NCBI GenBank assembly: GCA_029204225.1
Contig: MU831850.1
Location: 36,608 to 100,607, forward strand
DNA length: 64,000 nt
Direction of reading: 5' to 3'
DNA from: Diphasiastrum complanatum
Taxonomy: Eukaryota; Streptophyta; Lycopodiopsida; Lycopodiales; Lycopodiaceae
Below, one piece after another: positions 49,901-54,506 of the stretch (positions within the stretch are counted from its first letter, which is position 1; each line of letters begins with the position of its first letter). The notes beneath the pieces were generated by a model, which was given only the letters and a program-made list of their open reading frames with translations, was not told the origin of the DNA and ran no database searches. Position numbers and translations under genes: made by a program.

Positions 49901-51101
49901 ACTTTGTAAAGGGACCAGAATGACTAAACAATAGATCCCAAAGTGCTCGAAGTCTCTTCTTGCTCACAAAAAGACACTGCTTATGCGTAAATATGCAGTG
50001 TACAAAACATGCAACGAATGAGATGGAAGTTGGGATTATGGAAGGCCCAATCAACAGATAAGAACCATGAAGCCTTTTCTTAGTTTCCCAATGACACTTC
50101 TCTAAAGAACAGCATGCAACTGGATCAAAAATGCCTTTTATGGCTACTCTGAAAGATTATCAGACAGTCTTTGTGATTTCACTACATTGGAGTGTCCAGA
50201 TACTGAAATATGATCACTTTAGCATGAATAATGGTATAAAGTTGAACCTACTCTGGAAATCTCCTAGTGTATTTTTTTCTTTTGATTTGCACTTCAATTA
50301 GATAGGGAAATGCCAAATTCTCAATCAATTTTTTGTGGCTAGAAATGTAAGCAATACAGAAAGATGTCCAAGGCTGCCGTTGTTTCTGCACTCTCCTGAT
50401 CTTACATTTTAATCAAAAGATACCACAGAATACCGATCTGGAAGGCGGGAACCTAAATAGAAAATAATGGTACCATTTACCAGTTTATTCAGAGCAAACG
50501 TTGTATTTCATGGTGGTTTCTGTTCTGGCCTTCAGGCATACCAATCTTCAACGACTTCAGGGGAGCATAAAGCGCCAATTTCAGCCCCTACAAAAGGACT
50601 CGAGACCCCAAAAGGAGCATACATGAACAATAAAATGCCTGCTCAAGTTGTGCAAGCACGCTTGGAATGTCATTACTTTGTGAGTCCCTTGAGGAACGAT
50701 TATCTCTTTGTGGTGTCTTGGGATCTGAACATCTTACACACCCTCGTTTGAGCTTACTGGTATCGTTATCACTTGCACTCTGACTGGTTCATCCTGCAAC
50801 CTGCAGATAAATTGTGGGTTTTTTGACAAAAACCAATTGTTAGCAGACATTTCCAAAATTCGACACATACCCTCCATTATAATTCATGGCCGCTATGACT
50901 TTGTCTGCCCGTTGACTGTAAGTGAATCAACCTGGTAGACATATGTGCTGGCTGGCAACTGGTCAATAATATGAATCTGCTACTATGCCTTGAATCGTTT
51001 ACTAGATCTATAGAGCTACTACTAAGGACCTACTTTTCTAATCATGTTGCAGAATGCTTTCGAGCTTCATCGCTTGTGGCCTGAAGCTGAACTTCGAGTT
51101 G
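17353..51101 (+). CDS. Proline iminopeptidase-like alpha/beta hydrolase, nine exons found, last exon not found
   Basis: Proline iminopeptidases (family S33) remove N-terminal proline from peptides. Joining 17353-17566, 21821-21976, 23481-23673, 23902-24040, 24622-24753, 25100-25204, 50536-50679, 50807-50917 and 51053-51101 keeps one frame of 414 complete codons. Every junction has GT and AG. Visible hallmarks are the oxyanion-hole motif HGGPGAG (about residues 126-132), DQRACGKS, the nucleophile elbow GGSWG with Ser195, and GRYDFVCP with Asp392. The first 71 residues are rich in Ser, Pro and Arg and look like a plastid transit peptide. The terminal exon with the catalytic His (usually GHS or similar, some 28 residues after the Asp) was not recognised in the following 13 kb. 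Intron 6 is 25,331 bp and full of transposons. The gene may have a distant last exon, or may be broken. Confidence 0.88.
17980..18470. mobile_element. hAT-like MITE, 491 bp, 8 bp TSD
   Basis: The element is bounded by GTAGTAGG at 17972-17979 and 18471-18478, an 8 bp target duplication as made by hAT transposases. Its ends are CATAGAA and TTCTATG, a perfect short terminal inverted repeat. Inside each end lie many copies of the palindromic-looking ACCGT/ACGGT motif (GAACCGT and ACGGTTC), likely transposase-binding subterminal repeats. No coding capacity. It sits in intron 1 of the peptidase gene. Confidence 0.88.
18133..18305. repeat. Internal TCTGTGAAATC repeat array of the MITE
   Basis: At least eight copies of TCTGTGAAATC or TTTGTGAAATC occur, partly as a longer unit that also contains GGTTCAATC. 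This is an imperfect minisatellite in the centre of the MITE. Confidence 0.85.
18479..19986. other. Intron 1 sequence, nothing recognised
   Basis: AT-rich intronic DNA between the MITE and the tandem duplication. No coding motif or transposon end was seen. Confidence 0.5.
19987..20258. repeat. 138 bp tandem duplication
   Basis: Two head-to-tail copies of a 138 bp unit, starting GGACCAAGG at 19987 and GGATCAAGG at 20125. Both share CATGTTTTGTTCATGTGCG and TGAGCAGGTG near their ends. The copies are roughly 90 percent alike. Located in intron 1. Confidence 0.88.
20259..21820. other. Intron 1 sequence with a C16 homopolymer
   Basis: No coding content recognised. A run of 16 C lies at 20758-20773. 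The short ORFs crossing it are composition artefacts. Confidence 0.55.
21821..21976 (+). CDS. Peptidase exon 2
   Basis: The acceptor is TTTTGTAG and the donor GTAAGT. It encodes [20 protein letters not shown] and then GNPEGKPVV, the beta-strand region that precedes the oxyanion loop in S33 peptidases. The last codon is split: T here and TT in exon 3 give Phe. The 1.5 kb intron that follows shows no recognised gene. Confidence 0.9.
23481..23673 (+). CDS. Peptidase exon 3 (oxyanion loop)
   Basis: Encodes [20 protein letters not shown], then [18 protein letters not shown] and [22 protein letters not shown] supplies the oxyanion hole in proline iminopeptidases and DQR(G/A)CG(R/K)S is the next conserved block. 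The donor is GTTCAC, weaker than consensus, but the frame into exon 4 is exact. Confidence 0.93.
23902..24040 (+). CDS. Peptidase exon 4 (nucleophile elbow)
   Basis: Encodes [20 protein letters not shown] with the catalytic Ser in GGSWG, then [20 protein letters not shown]. Most family members read GGSWGSTLAL; the VA replacement after the Gly is unusual but lies outside the triad. Confidence 0.94.
24622..24753 (+). CDS. Peptidase exon 5 (cap domain)
   Basis: 44 codons in phase 0. Encodes [20 protein letters not shown] and then [15 protein letters not shown], the cap region, which in relatives reads like P..W......P...Y..RL...D. Confidence 0.9.
25100..25204 (+). CDS. Peptidase exon 6 (cap domain)
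   Basis: 35 codons in phase 0. Begins [15 protein letters not shown], matching the conserved A..W..WE segment of the cap. The donor GTAAGC at 25205 opens the 25.3 kb intron. Confidence 0.9.
25351..25385. repeat. (CT)n microsatellite
   Basis: Pure CT run of about 17 units, 0.15 kb into intron 6. The sequence after it starts LINE-like DNA. Confidence 0.95.
25386..25936 (+). mobile_element. LINE 3' end (5'-truncated copy)
   Basis: The last 60 bases (CTTATATGCCTTTTGGCATG, then AAAGACATCAATAAAGCT) recur at 41921-41965, which identifies a shared LINE 3' terminus. Upstream similarity between the two is patchy (CTCCCATTGTTACC versus CTCCCATGGTTACC). The copy ends straight into a CT microsatellite rather than poly-A. 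Confidence 0.65.
25937..25989. repeat. (CT)n microsatellite at the LINE 3' end
   Basis: Pure CT run of about 26 units, joined to AATAAAG of the LINE 3' end on the left and to a LINE endonuclease fragment on the right. Confidence 0.96.
25990..26630 (+). pseudogene. LINE endonuclease fragment, interrupted by a Gypsy insertion
   Basis: Encodes an apurinic-endonuclease-like (EEP fold) domain of plant LINE ORF2: [17 protein letters not shown], then [15 protein letters not shown] with the catalytic GDFN block, [13 protein letters not shown] and finally [11 protein letters not shown] carrying the SDH motif. One frameshift lies near 26090. The sequence stops at 26635, where the Gypsy LTR begins, and resumes at 32945. 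Confidence 0.88.
26636..26993 (+). repeat. 5' LTR of Gypsy 1
   Basis: 358 bp, starts TG and ends CA. It begins with an inverted repeat around GGTTACGAGCTCGTAACC. One mismatch to the 3' LTR. Confidence 0.95.
26995..27007 (+). other. Primer binding site of Gypsy 1
   Basis: TGGTATCAGAGCC, complementary to initiator tRNA-Met, one base after the LTR. About 790 bases of untranslated leader follow before gag. Confidence 0.92.
27797..28960 (+). pseudogene. Gypsy 1 gag, several breaks
   Basis: ATG at 27797 opens [14 protein letters not shown] with an acidic coiled region. The first frame stops at 28160. The capsid-like part continues in another frame ([20 protein letters not shown], then [15 protein letters not shown]) with stops at about 28324 and 28483. 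A CCHC zinc knuckle [14 protein letters not shown] lies near 28832. Two of the stops could be single C-to-T changes (CGA to TGA, CAA to TAA); the rest are frame changes. Confidence 0.88.
29040..30526 (+). pseudogene. Gypsy 1 protease and reverse transcriptase
   Basis: The protease motif reads [14 protein letters not shown]: the usual D-S/T-G is D-D-G here. A frameshift near 29182 separates it from DIVLGRDWL and the reverse transcriptase frame at 29228-30526. That frame contains [32 protein letters not shown] and [14 protein letters not shown] (catalytic LDD variant of YxDD). The frame is lost at about 30470 by a single-base deletion just before RNase H. Confidence 0.93.
30527..31392 (+). pseudogene. 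Gypsy 1 RNase H and integrase zinc finger
   Basis: [14 protein letters not shown] holds the first catalytic Asp of RNase [21 protein letters not shown] the Glu, and [10 protein letters not shown] and [10 protein letters not shown] the later Asp residues. An acidic tether ([18 protein letters not shown]) follows. The integrase zinc-binding GHPGIQR begins at about 31330, and a one-base deletion breaks the frame at about 31348. Confidence 0.93.
31389..32033 (+). pseudogene. Gypsy 1 integrase core
   Basis: The Cys pair CQKCQ of the zinc finger is followed by the catalytic core: [12 protein letters not shown] (first Asp), [15 protein letters not shown] (second Asp) and [18 protein letters not shown] (Glu). 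DGQTE is altered to DDQTE. The frame ends at 32033 through a single-base indel in an A-rich stretch. Confidence 0.93.
32048..32575 (+). pseudogene. Gypsy 1 integrase C-terminus with chromodomain
   Basis: [11 protein letters not shown] and [18 protein letters not shown] form the GPY/F module. [14 protein letters not shown] precedes a chromodomain, [18 protein letters not shown]. Chromodomains direct chromovirus integration to particular chromatin. The frame ends 12 bases before the 3' LTR. Confidence 0.92.
32587..32944 (+). repeat. 3' LTR of Gypsy 1
   Basis: 358 bp, preceded by the polypurine tract AAGGGGGAGGGAG and followed by target duplication CTTTT. Confidence 0.95.
32945..33490 (+). pseudogene. 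LINE ORF2 linker, continuation after the Gypsy insertion
   Basis: When the Gypsy is ignored, the LINE frame continues here. The region reads [20 protein letters not shown], then [20 protein letters not shown] and [17 protein letters not shown], in shifting frames. These are typical of the segment between endonuclease and reverse transcriptase in plant LINEs (KKRA.....EFW......). The reverse transcriptase itself is missing. Confidence 0.75.
33581..33593 (-). other. Antisense primer binding site of a truncated minus-strand LTR element
   Basis: Minus strand TGGTATCAGAGCT, followed on that strand by ATGGCTTCTACTTCTAC, a possible gag start that ends after about 17 codons. The LTR of that element would lie to the right, from 33594, and is interrupted at 33656 by Gypsy 2, continuing after 41093. 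Its far end was not found. Confidence 0.55.
33657..34144 (+). repeat. 5' LTR of Gypsy 2
   Basis: Begins TGTTATGTCC and ends TTCTTATA, where the usual final CA has mutated to TA. The primer site TGGTATCAGAGC follows at 34146-34157. Confidence 0.93.
34191..34592 (-). repeat. Inverted, truncated LTR inside Gypsy 2
   Basis: Reverse complement of the first 402 bp of the Gypsy 2 LTR; the last 86 bp are missing. Its TG end at 34592 is followed by the complement of the polypurine tract (TTCTTCCTCCCTTAAACC), so it came from the 3' end of the element. Confidence 0.92.
34593..35989 (-). pseudogene. Inverted partial pol of Gypsy 2, integrase deleted
   Basis: On the minus strand, reverse transcriptase ([34 protein letters not shown]) runs into RNase H ([20 protein letters not shown], then [11 protein letters not shown] as [11 protein letters not shown]). 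It then jumps to the integrase C-terminus ([20 protein letters not shown]). Roughly 1.1 kb of integrase, equivalent to about 39.03-40.09 kb of the forward copy, is missing. The join carries a 25 bp inverted repeat (35058-35082 with 35106-35130) and a 17 bp direct repeat. A further 45 bp or so is missing near 35480. Confidence 0.9.
35987..36021. repeat. Perfect 16 bp palindrome at the inversion junction
   Basis: AACAATTGTAGGTTTT and its exact complement, separated by GAA. The right arm belongs to the normal leader of Gypsy 2; the left arm is the start of the inverted segment. It marks a fold-back junction. Confidence 0.93.
36116..37030 (+). pseudogene. Gypsy 2 gag
   Basis: ATG at 36116 opens [19 protein letters not shown]. 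Capsid-like features follow: [30 protein letters not shown] and [16 protein letters not shown] frameshift at about 36866 moves the rest to another frame, where a zinc knuckle [14 protein letters not shown] lies near 36950. A dead relative of this gag lies at 2604-3370 on the minus strand. Confidence 0.92.
37080..37476 (+). pseudogene. Gypsy 2 protease
   Basis: [19 protein letters not shown] holds the catalytic DSG, and [12 protein letters not shown] the later conserved block. The frame breaks in a run of ten A at about 37423-37432, one base too many for the following frame. This is a position where a homopolymer sequencing error would look the same. Confidence 0.92.
37479..38539 (+). pseudogene. 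Gypsy 2 reverse transcriptase
   Basis: Begins in the protease-RT linker, with [32 protein letters not shown], then a stop at 37974. The next piece, [16 protein letters not shown], ends in a TAG and a small deletion near 38070. [18 protein letters not shown] and [14 protein letters not shown] follow in the frame from 38090. A missing A near 38467 shifts the C-terminal part; the inverted copy still has that A. Confidence 0.92.
38524..39177 (+). pseudogene. Gypsy 2 RNase H
   Basis: [40 protein letters not shown] and [15 protein letters not shown] carry the conserved acidic residues. A frameshift near 39105 and another at about 39316 separate it from integrase. Confidence 0.92.
39364..40578 (+). 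pseudogene. Gypsy 2 integrase with chromodomain (404 codons open)
   Basis: An unbroken frame with [10 protein letters not shown] (zinc-finger Cys pair), [27 protein letters not shown] and [18 protein letters not shown] (DDE core). [18 protein letters not shown] is the GPY/F module and [18 protein letters not shown] the chromodomain. It ends just upstream of the polypurine tract at 40583-40600. Confidence 0.94.
40601..41088 (+). repeat. 3' LTR of Gypsy 2
   Basis: 488 bp, TGTTATGTCC...TTCTTACA, preceded by GGTTTAAGGGGGGAAGAA and followed by CTAGG. Confidence 0.93.
41094..41640. other. Flank of Gypsy 2 with a short tandem repeat
   Basis: Probably the rest of a minus-strand LTR interrupted by Gypsy 2 (see 33581). 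About two and a half copies of a 31 bp unit containing AATCAACATGCAAGCAAAT lie at 41138-41210. No coding sequence. Confidence 0.45.
41641..41965 (+). mobile_element. LINE 3' end, second copy
   Basis: Shares CTTATATGCCTTTTGGCATG and AAAGACAT(C/T)AATAAAGCT with 25901-25936. It ends in a short CTTT-type repeat (41964-41976) instead of poly-A. Confidence 0.65.
41990..42096 (+). pseudogene. LINE reverse transcriptase fragment
   Basis: [18 protein letters not shown] matches the G-L-x-V-N-x-x-K-T-K-x-M-V-F block of LINE reverse transcriptases. It is cut off at the truncated LTR of Gypsy 3. Confidence 0.75.
42097..42390 (+). repeat. Truncated 5' LTR of Gypsy 3
   Basis: Begins at GCCTTGGCCCTATGATTC inside the LTR and ends CATAACT, immediately before TGGTATCAGAGC at 42391-42402. 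Confidence 0.9.
42592..43615 (+). pseudogene. Gypsy 3 gag, frameshifted in the zinc knuckle
   Basis: The first in-frame Met downstream of the primer site is at 42592 ([10 protein letters not shown]). The open frame runs further up through the primer site, which cannot be coding. Capsid-like motifs are [35 protein letters not shown] and [16 protein letters not shown] Pro/Ser-rich linker precedes the knuckle CFRCKSPDH, where a one-base deletion at about 43613 shifts the frame. Downstream of that point the pol frame is open without interruption. Confidence 0.9.
43616..47237 (+). CDS. Gypsy 3 pol polyprotein
   Basis: Open to the TGA at 47235-47237 and extending upstream of the Met at 43824 to the gag frameshift. 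Domains in order: protease ([13 protein letters not shown]; then [10 protein letters not shown]), reverse transcriptase ([50 protein letters not shown]), RNase H ([34 protein letters not shown]), integrase ([61 protein letters not shown]) and a GPY/F plus chromodomain end ([17 protein letters not shown]). All catalytic acidic residues I looked for are present. This is the best preserved pol in the window and is likely expressed as one Gag-Pol frame. Confidence 0.95.
47282..47732 (+). repeat. 3' LTR of Gypsy 3
   Basis: Begins AGTTATGG after a CGGGGAG polypurine stretch and ends CATAACT, a perfect 7 bp inverted terminal repeat with an AG...CT end. About 450 bp. Confidence 0.8.
47733..48554. other. 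Intron 6 sequence with a 67 bp tandem duplication
   Basis: Two 67 bp copies lie at 47915-47981 and 47982-48047, sharing TATATCTCCAAATTCTAACC and CTCCTCTAACTCTACTTCC. No coding sequence is recognised elsewhere in the stretch. Confidence 0.7.
48555..49320 (+). pseudogene. Second LINE endonuclease fragment
   Basis: Decayed frames with [47 protein letters not shown] and [15 protein letters not shown], parallel to VVDYLMGSP of the 26 kb copy. Several stops and a deletion of the GDFN region. A different, older LINE copy in the same intron. Confidence 0.8.
49321..50535. other. End of intron 6, nothing recognised
   Basis: No convincing gene. Short minus-strand ORFs near 49230-49800 have no reliable motif. 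Confidence 0.5.
50536..50679 (+). CDS. Peptidase exon 7
   Basis: 48 codons in phase 0 after the acceptor GCCTTCAG. The first half is a low-complexity linker ([18 protein letters not shown]). The second half reads [15 protein letters not shown], the conserved (A)RIE.HYF segment. The donor is GTGAGT. The acceptor is the least certain of the set because TTCAG occurs three times nearby; this one keeps phase 0. Confidence 0.8.
50807..50917 (+). CDS. Peptidase exon 8 (catalytic Asp)
   Basis: 37 codons in phase 0 between CTGCAG and GTAAGT. Encodes [20 protein letters not shown] and then [14 protein letters not shown]. The Asp in GRYD is the triad acid in S33 peptidases. Confidence 0.94.
51053..51101 (+). 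CDS. Peptidase exon 9
   Basis: Encodes [16 protein letters not shown] plus one base, between GTTGCAG and GTAATT. The family continues here with a segment containing the catalytic His, which was not found downstream. An antisense Gypsy relic begins only 0.45 kb further on. Confidence 0.92.
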
Positions 51102-51539
51102 GTAATTTCTTGGAGTCTCTTCCTGCTTTTCTGTTGATATCTATGTGTTCCTGTGCTGAAGCCATCCTCCTAAGCATTAGTGTTTGAATCCCTTTCATTC
51201 AATTGCAAACGAGAAATTCGTGATAGAGGAATTACTAACAAGAAAAATGGCACCAGAGGAGCTATTGATCAGGAAAAACTGCTATATACATTAGGCAATG
51301 GATCATCACAAGGATTCAGTTCACTTCGTGAGAAAACTACATGAAATGTGTTGCGCATTTTTTAATGAGCTAATCATAAAAGATAAACAACGTTGCTGAT
51401 CACTTAATCACCTTGAAAGGATCATATCATTTAAGAGATAAGTCGTCTATTTTCCTTTGTCCCTTACTGTCTTCAGCCCCTCCTTATCTAACTTGAATAA
51501 AATTCAGTCTTCTTCAAGTCAGACAACTTCTTTCTCTTA

Positions 51540-53700
51540 TTTGCTACCGTTCATTTCTTTCCACATGCTTTGACAATCACATTCTGTGCTTGGTATAGGT
51601 TGTTTTCACAGAATTGATCTGTAACAGAATTGTACCTTAGACTGATCAAGGGAGGAGGTAAAGCTTTATGAATGACCACTTCAAATAGATTCTCACCAGC
51701 ACAAGAAACAATTGTATTATTGTAGACAAATTCCACTGTCAGCAACAATATATCTTCTCTTGAAATTAAAAGATTTTAGAAGAACGAGAATGTGCTAATA
51801 ATAACTTCTGATTGACCATCAGTTTAAGGATGGAAAGAAGAAGAGAAAACTTAGCACCATGCCCAAGCTGTGAAGCAGTGTTCCCCAAATTACTCTTGAT
51901 ATTAGTATCCATGTGTACAACAATGGACTTCAGTAACCCAGACAAAGCAAATAATGCTTGATGAACAACTGTGCCTTTAGTCATTTTCTACAGGCTATGA
52001 AAATGGCCTTGTTCGCTAAAATGATCTACAACCATTTGTATCATGTGATGCCCTTGATTTGACTTAGGTATGCATGCGATAAAGTTGCCATATGTTGTCA
52101 AGGAACCATAGCTTCCCGATATTCCGATTCATTGAGATTCTACCCACAAATCCGATTTGAAACCATTTACCTAATTCGAATGAGATTTATGGTTTAGGCC
52201 AATTTGTAAGAGATCGGTCCTAAATCATTCAGAATCACATTCTATCTCATTCTAAATGATTGAAATTGACTGTAATTACTAGATCAAATTCTCTGATTTT
52301 TTCTAGGCAAGCCTGATTTTGAACCGCCTGCAAAGCCAATTTTTCAATTCTGAAAAGGCGGGAAACTATGAGCTTCTGGAAGGTGAATGGATTAATTCTT
52401 AGACCTTCCCCAATCCTACTTTACCTTCTACAAAATATAATAATAACATATCTTTGTGTACCCTTTTTCGTTTTTGGCAATAAGAATACATATAATGTGC
52501 TTAAAAAATAGTTGCTGTTCGTTGGTGCCTGGAGAATGGCGGATTATGGCACTCTTTTAGAAGTTCTTTGCCTTAAATCTTTACACACATAGAGGTTATG
52601 CACAAGTATTCACTGCTTTTTTAATATTTCAGTTTATTGCTAGTCAGTTCTTCGTAATGGACCATGGATATGTGATTTATCATAAGGTCCTCTAGAAAGT
52701 GCGTCAGCTACAAACTATGTTTTCCTGAACTATGCTGAAACTGAAAGTTAGAGGAGAGTAGGAAAGTAGGCTGTCTGATTTCTCCTCTAGAGATGTTCTA
52801 TTAACAATGCTGCCTTTTTTGGTAAGATCTTGCAATGGAGCTGCCAGTTGAGTAAAAGTGTTTATTGGATTGACCGTAATATAAACATGTGCATCTTTCA
52901 GAAATGGCTAGTCTGCAGTTGCTGTACCTTACCAGGATCCAATCATAAACTTTCGCTTGATATTATGGCCCAAAGTAGAGATTTCCAGTAGGAGAAGCTC
53001 ACTTTCTCTTGTTGTTAACATATAGAGAATGTTGTGCAAGAACTACATAAACAACCTTTAGAAAAAATTTATGCGTTTCTAATAAAGATAAGAATGTCAT
53101 CAAGATTATGGTTAAAACTTCTATGATCAACTTTTCAACCCAATCCCATTATATATCAAATGCCATCTACACGTTGAATAGGAAAGTGACTCTTCGTAGT
53201 GATCTTTTATTTAGAGCCCTATAATCTACACACATCCTAAAATAACCATCCCTCACTAAATGTACGGTGAAAAAAATAGGTAAGCTACTAGGTCTAATAA
53301 GTTATTTTCCCAATAACTTTTGCACATGCTCGAATATTACCTCCTGAGCTTGACTCATAAAATATGTGATGATAGGGAGCAGAACTTCTAGGAATAAGAT
53401 CCAGTCTGTGGTTGTCTTTCGATGGTAAGAACTTATGCCCTGTTTGATTGCATTCACTTGAATATGGTTAAGAAGATATGCTTTCATTGAGGTGTTAGTG
53501 GCATAGTTAAGATAGAGCAAACCTTGAGACGCCAAGGAATCTCAAAATCACATCATGACTGATGATAGGTCCAACTAGAATTCAAGCTGAATTGAATATC
53601 CTTGGATGTTAAAACTGAGCTTGACAGAAATTGGAAAGACTTACCATGATCATTATCAAATGAGCGTCAAGTTATGAAAGTTTTAATTAGGAGATAGAAT
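51540..53700 (-). pseudogene. Antisense Gypsy pol relic
   Basis: Read on the minus strand from 53700: a protease C-terminal block (QGYSIQL-like, then an ILGIPWL-like end), then reverse transcriptase pieces MSQAQEVIFEHVQKLLGK and [11 protein letters not shown] near 53240. After about 1 kb of undecipherable DNA come integrase pieces: VVDHFSEQGHF near 52030, DTNIKSNLGN and TVEFVYNNTIVSCAGENLFE down to about 51550. Many stops and shifts; no LTRs recognised. It is a different lineage from Gypsy 1-3. Confidence 0.82.
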
Positions 53701-54372
53701 CCCCCATAGTTGCTTAGCATACACAACAGGCTCGTATGGAATGTTGTTCTTTATGCATTATATATTTCCTAAAATCTGTAAGAAACATTAAATTTTTTTT
53801 ATTAGAAAACAACCTAATGGATGCTTAAGGGGAAGATTGCAGAAGGTGTTCATCAGAATTCAAGACAAGGATGCCTTGCCTTGACACATATTCTTCAGAA
53901 TATGGATCTTCTAAGATAATGCCAATGAGACGCTTCAGGCAGGACCAAATTGAACAGCTCGACACTAGATTATATGACCAGATAGTCTATGATAAAATAA
54001 TAGATTTTGAACTTCAAGTACAAAAGCTGAGAAGATACTGCTTCACTTTCTGCTTGCTTGACCAAAAACGATTTCCAAAAATGCTTCAGCTTTCTACAGC
54101 CTTTTTCAGTACTGCAGACAAATGCTACAGCAGGAAAACGCCAGGTTCATAGGTATCAGAAATACAGGTAGGAGTTTACAGCTTTATTTAGGTGATCGCG
54201 ATCTGGAGCAAGCCTATTTCTGTCCTTCTGTGTTAATTTGCTTCTGTTGGTTTGGAAGAGGACACTTCATGGAGACATGACTTTTCTTACCCAAGCACTT
54301 ACCCATCTTCTATTCACTTACGGCCTCCCCTGTGGTATTTTTTTTAACTTTTATGCAGAAAAATTAAAAAAA
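53701..54372. other. No recognisable gene
   Basis: A 93-codon plus-strand ORF at 53871-54152 has no recognised motif. I searched here for the missing peptidase exon and did not find it. Confidence 0.5.
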
Positions 54373-54430
54373 AGCGATCCGGAACGCTCGTTCCGGATCG
54401 CTGTTGCAGCGGAACGCAATTCGCTGCAAC
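54373..54430. repeat. Two adjacent perfect hairpins, GC-rich
   Basis: First hairpin: AGCGATCCGGAACG, loop CT, exact complement (54373-54402). Second: GTTGCAGCG, loop of ten, exact complement (54403-54430). Both contain GCGGAACGC or CCGGAACGC. The pair sits in AT-rich DNA right after an A-rich tract. It may be a transposon end or a structured RNA element. Confidence 0.92.
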
Positions 54431-54454
54431 ACTGGTACTACAACCAGAATGTGC

Positions 54455-54458
<4 letters not shown>

Positions 54459-54502
<44 letters not shown>
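54459..54502. repeat. (TC)n microsatellite
   Basis: TC run of 22 units, 30 bases after the double hairpin. Confidence 0.96.
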
Positions 54503-54506
<4 letters not shown>

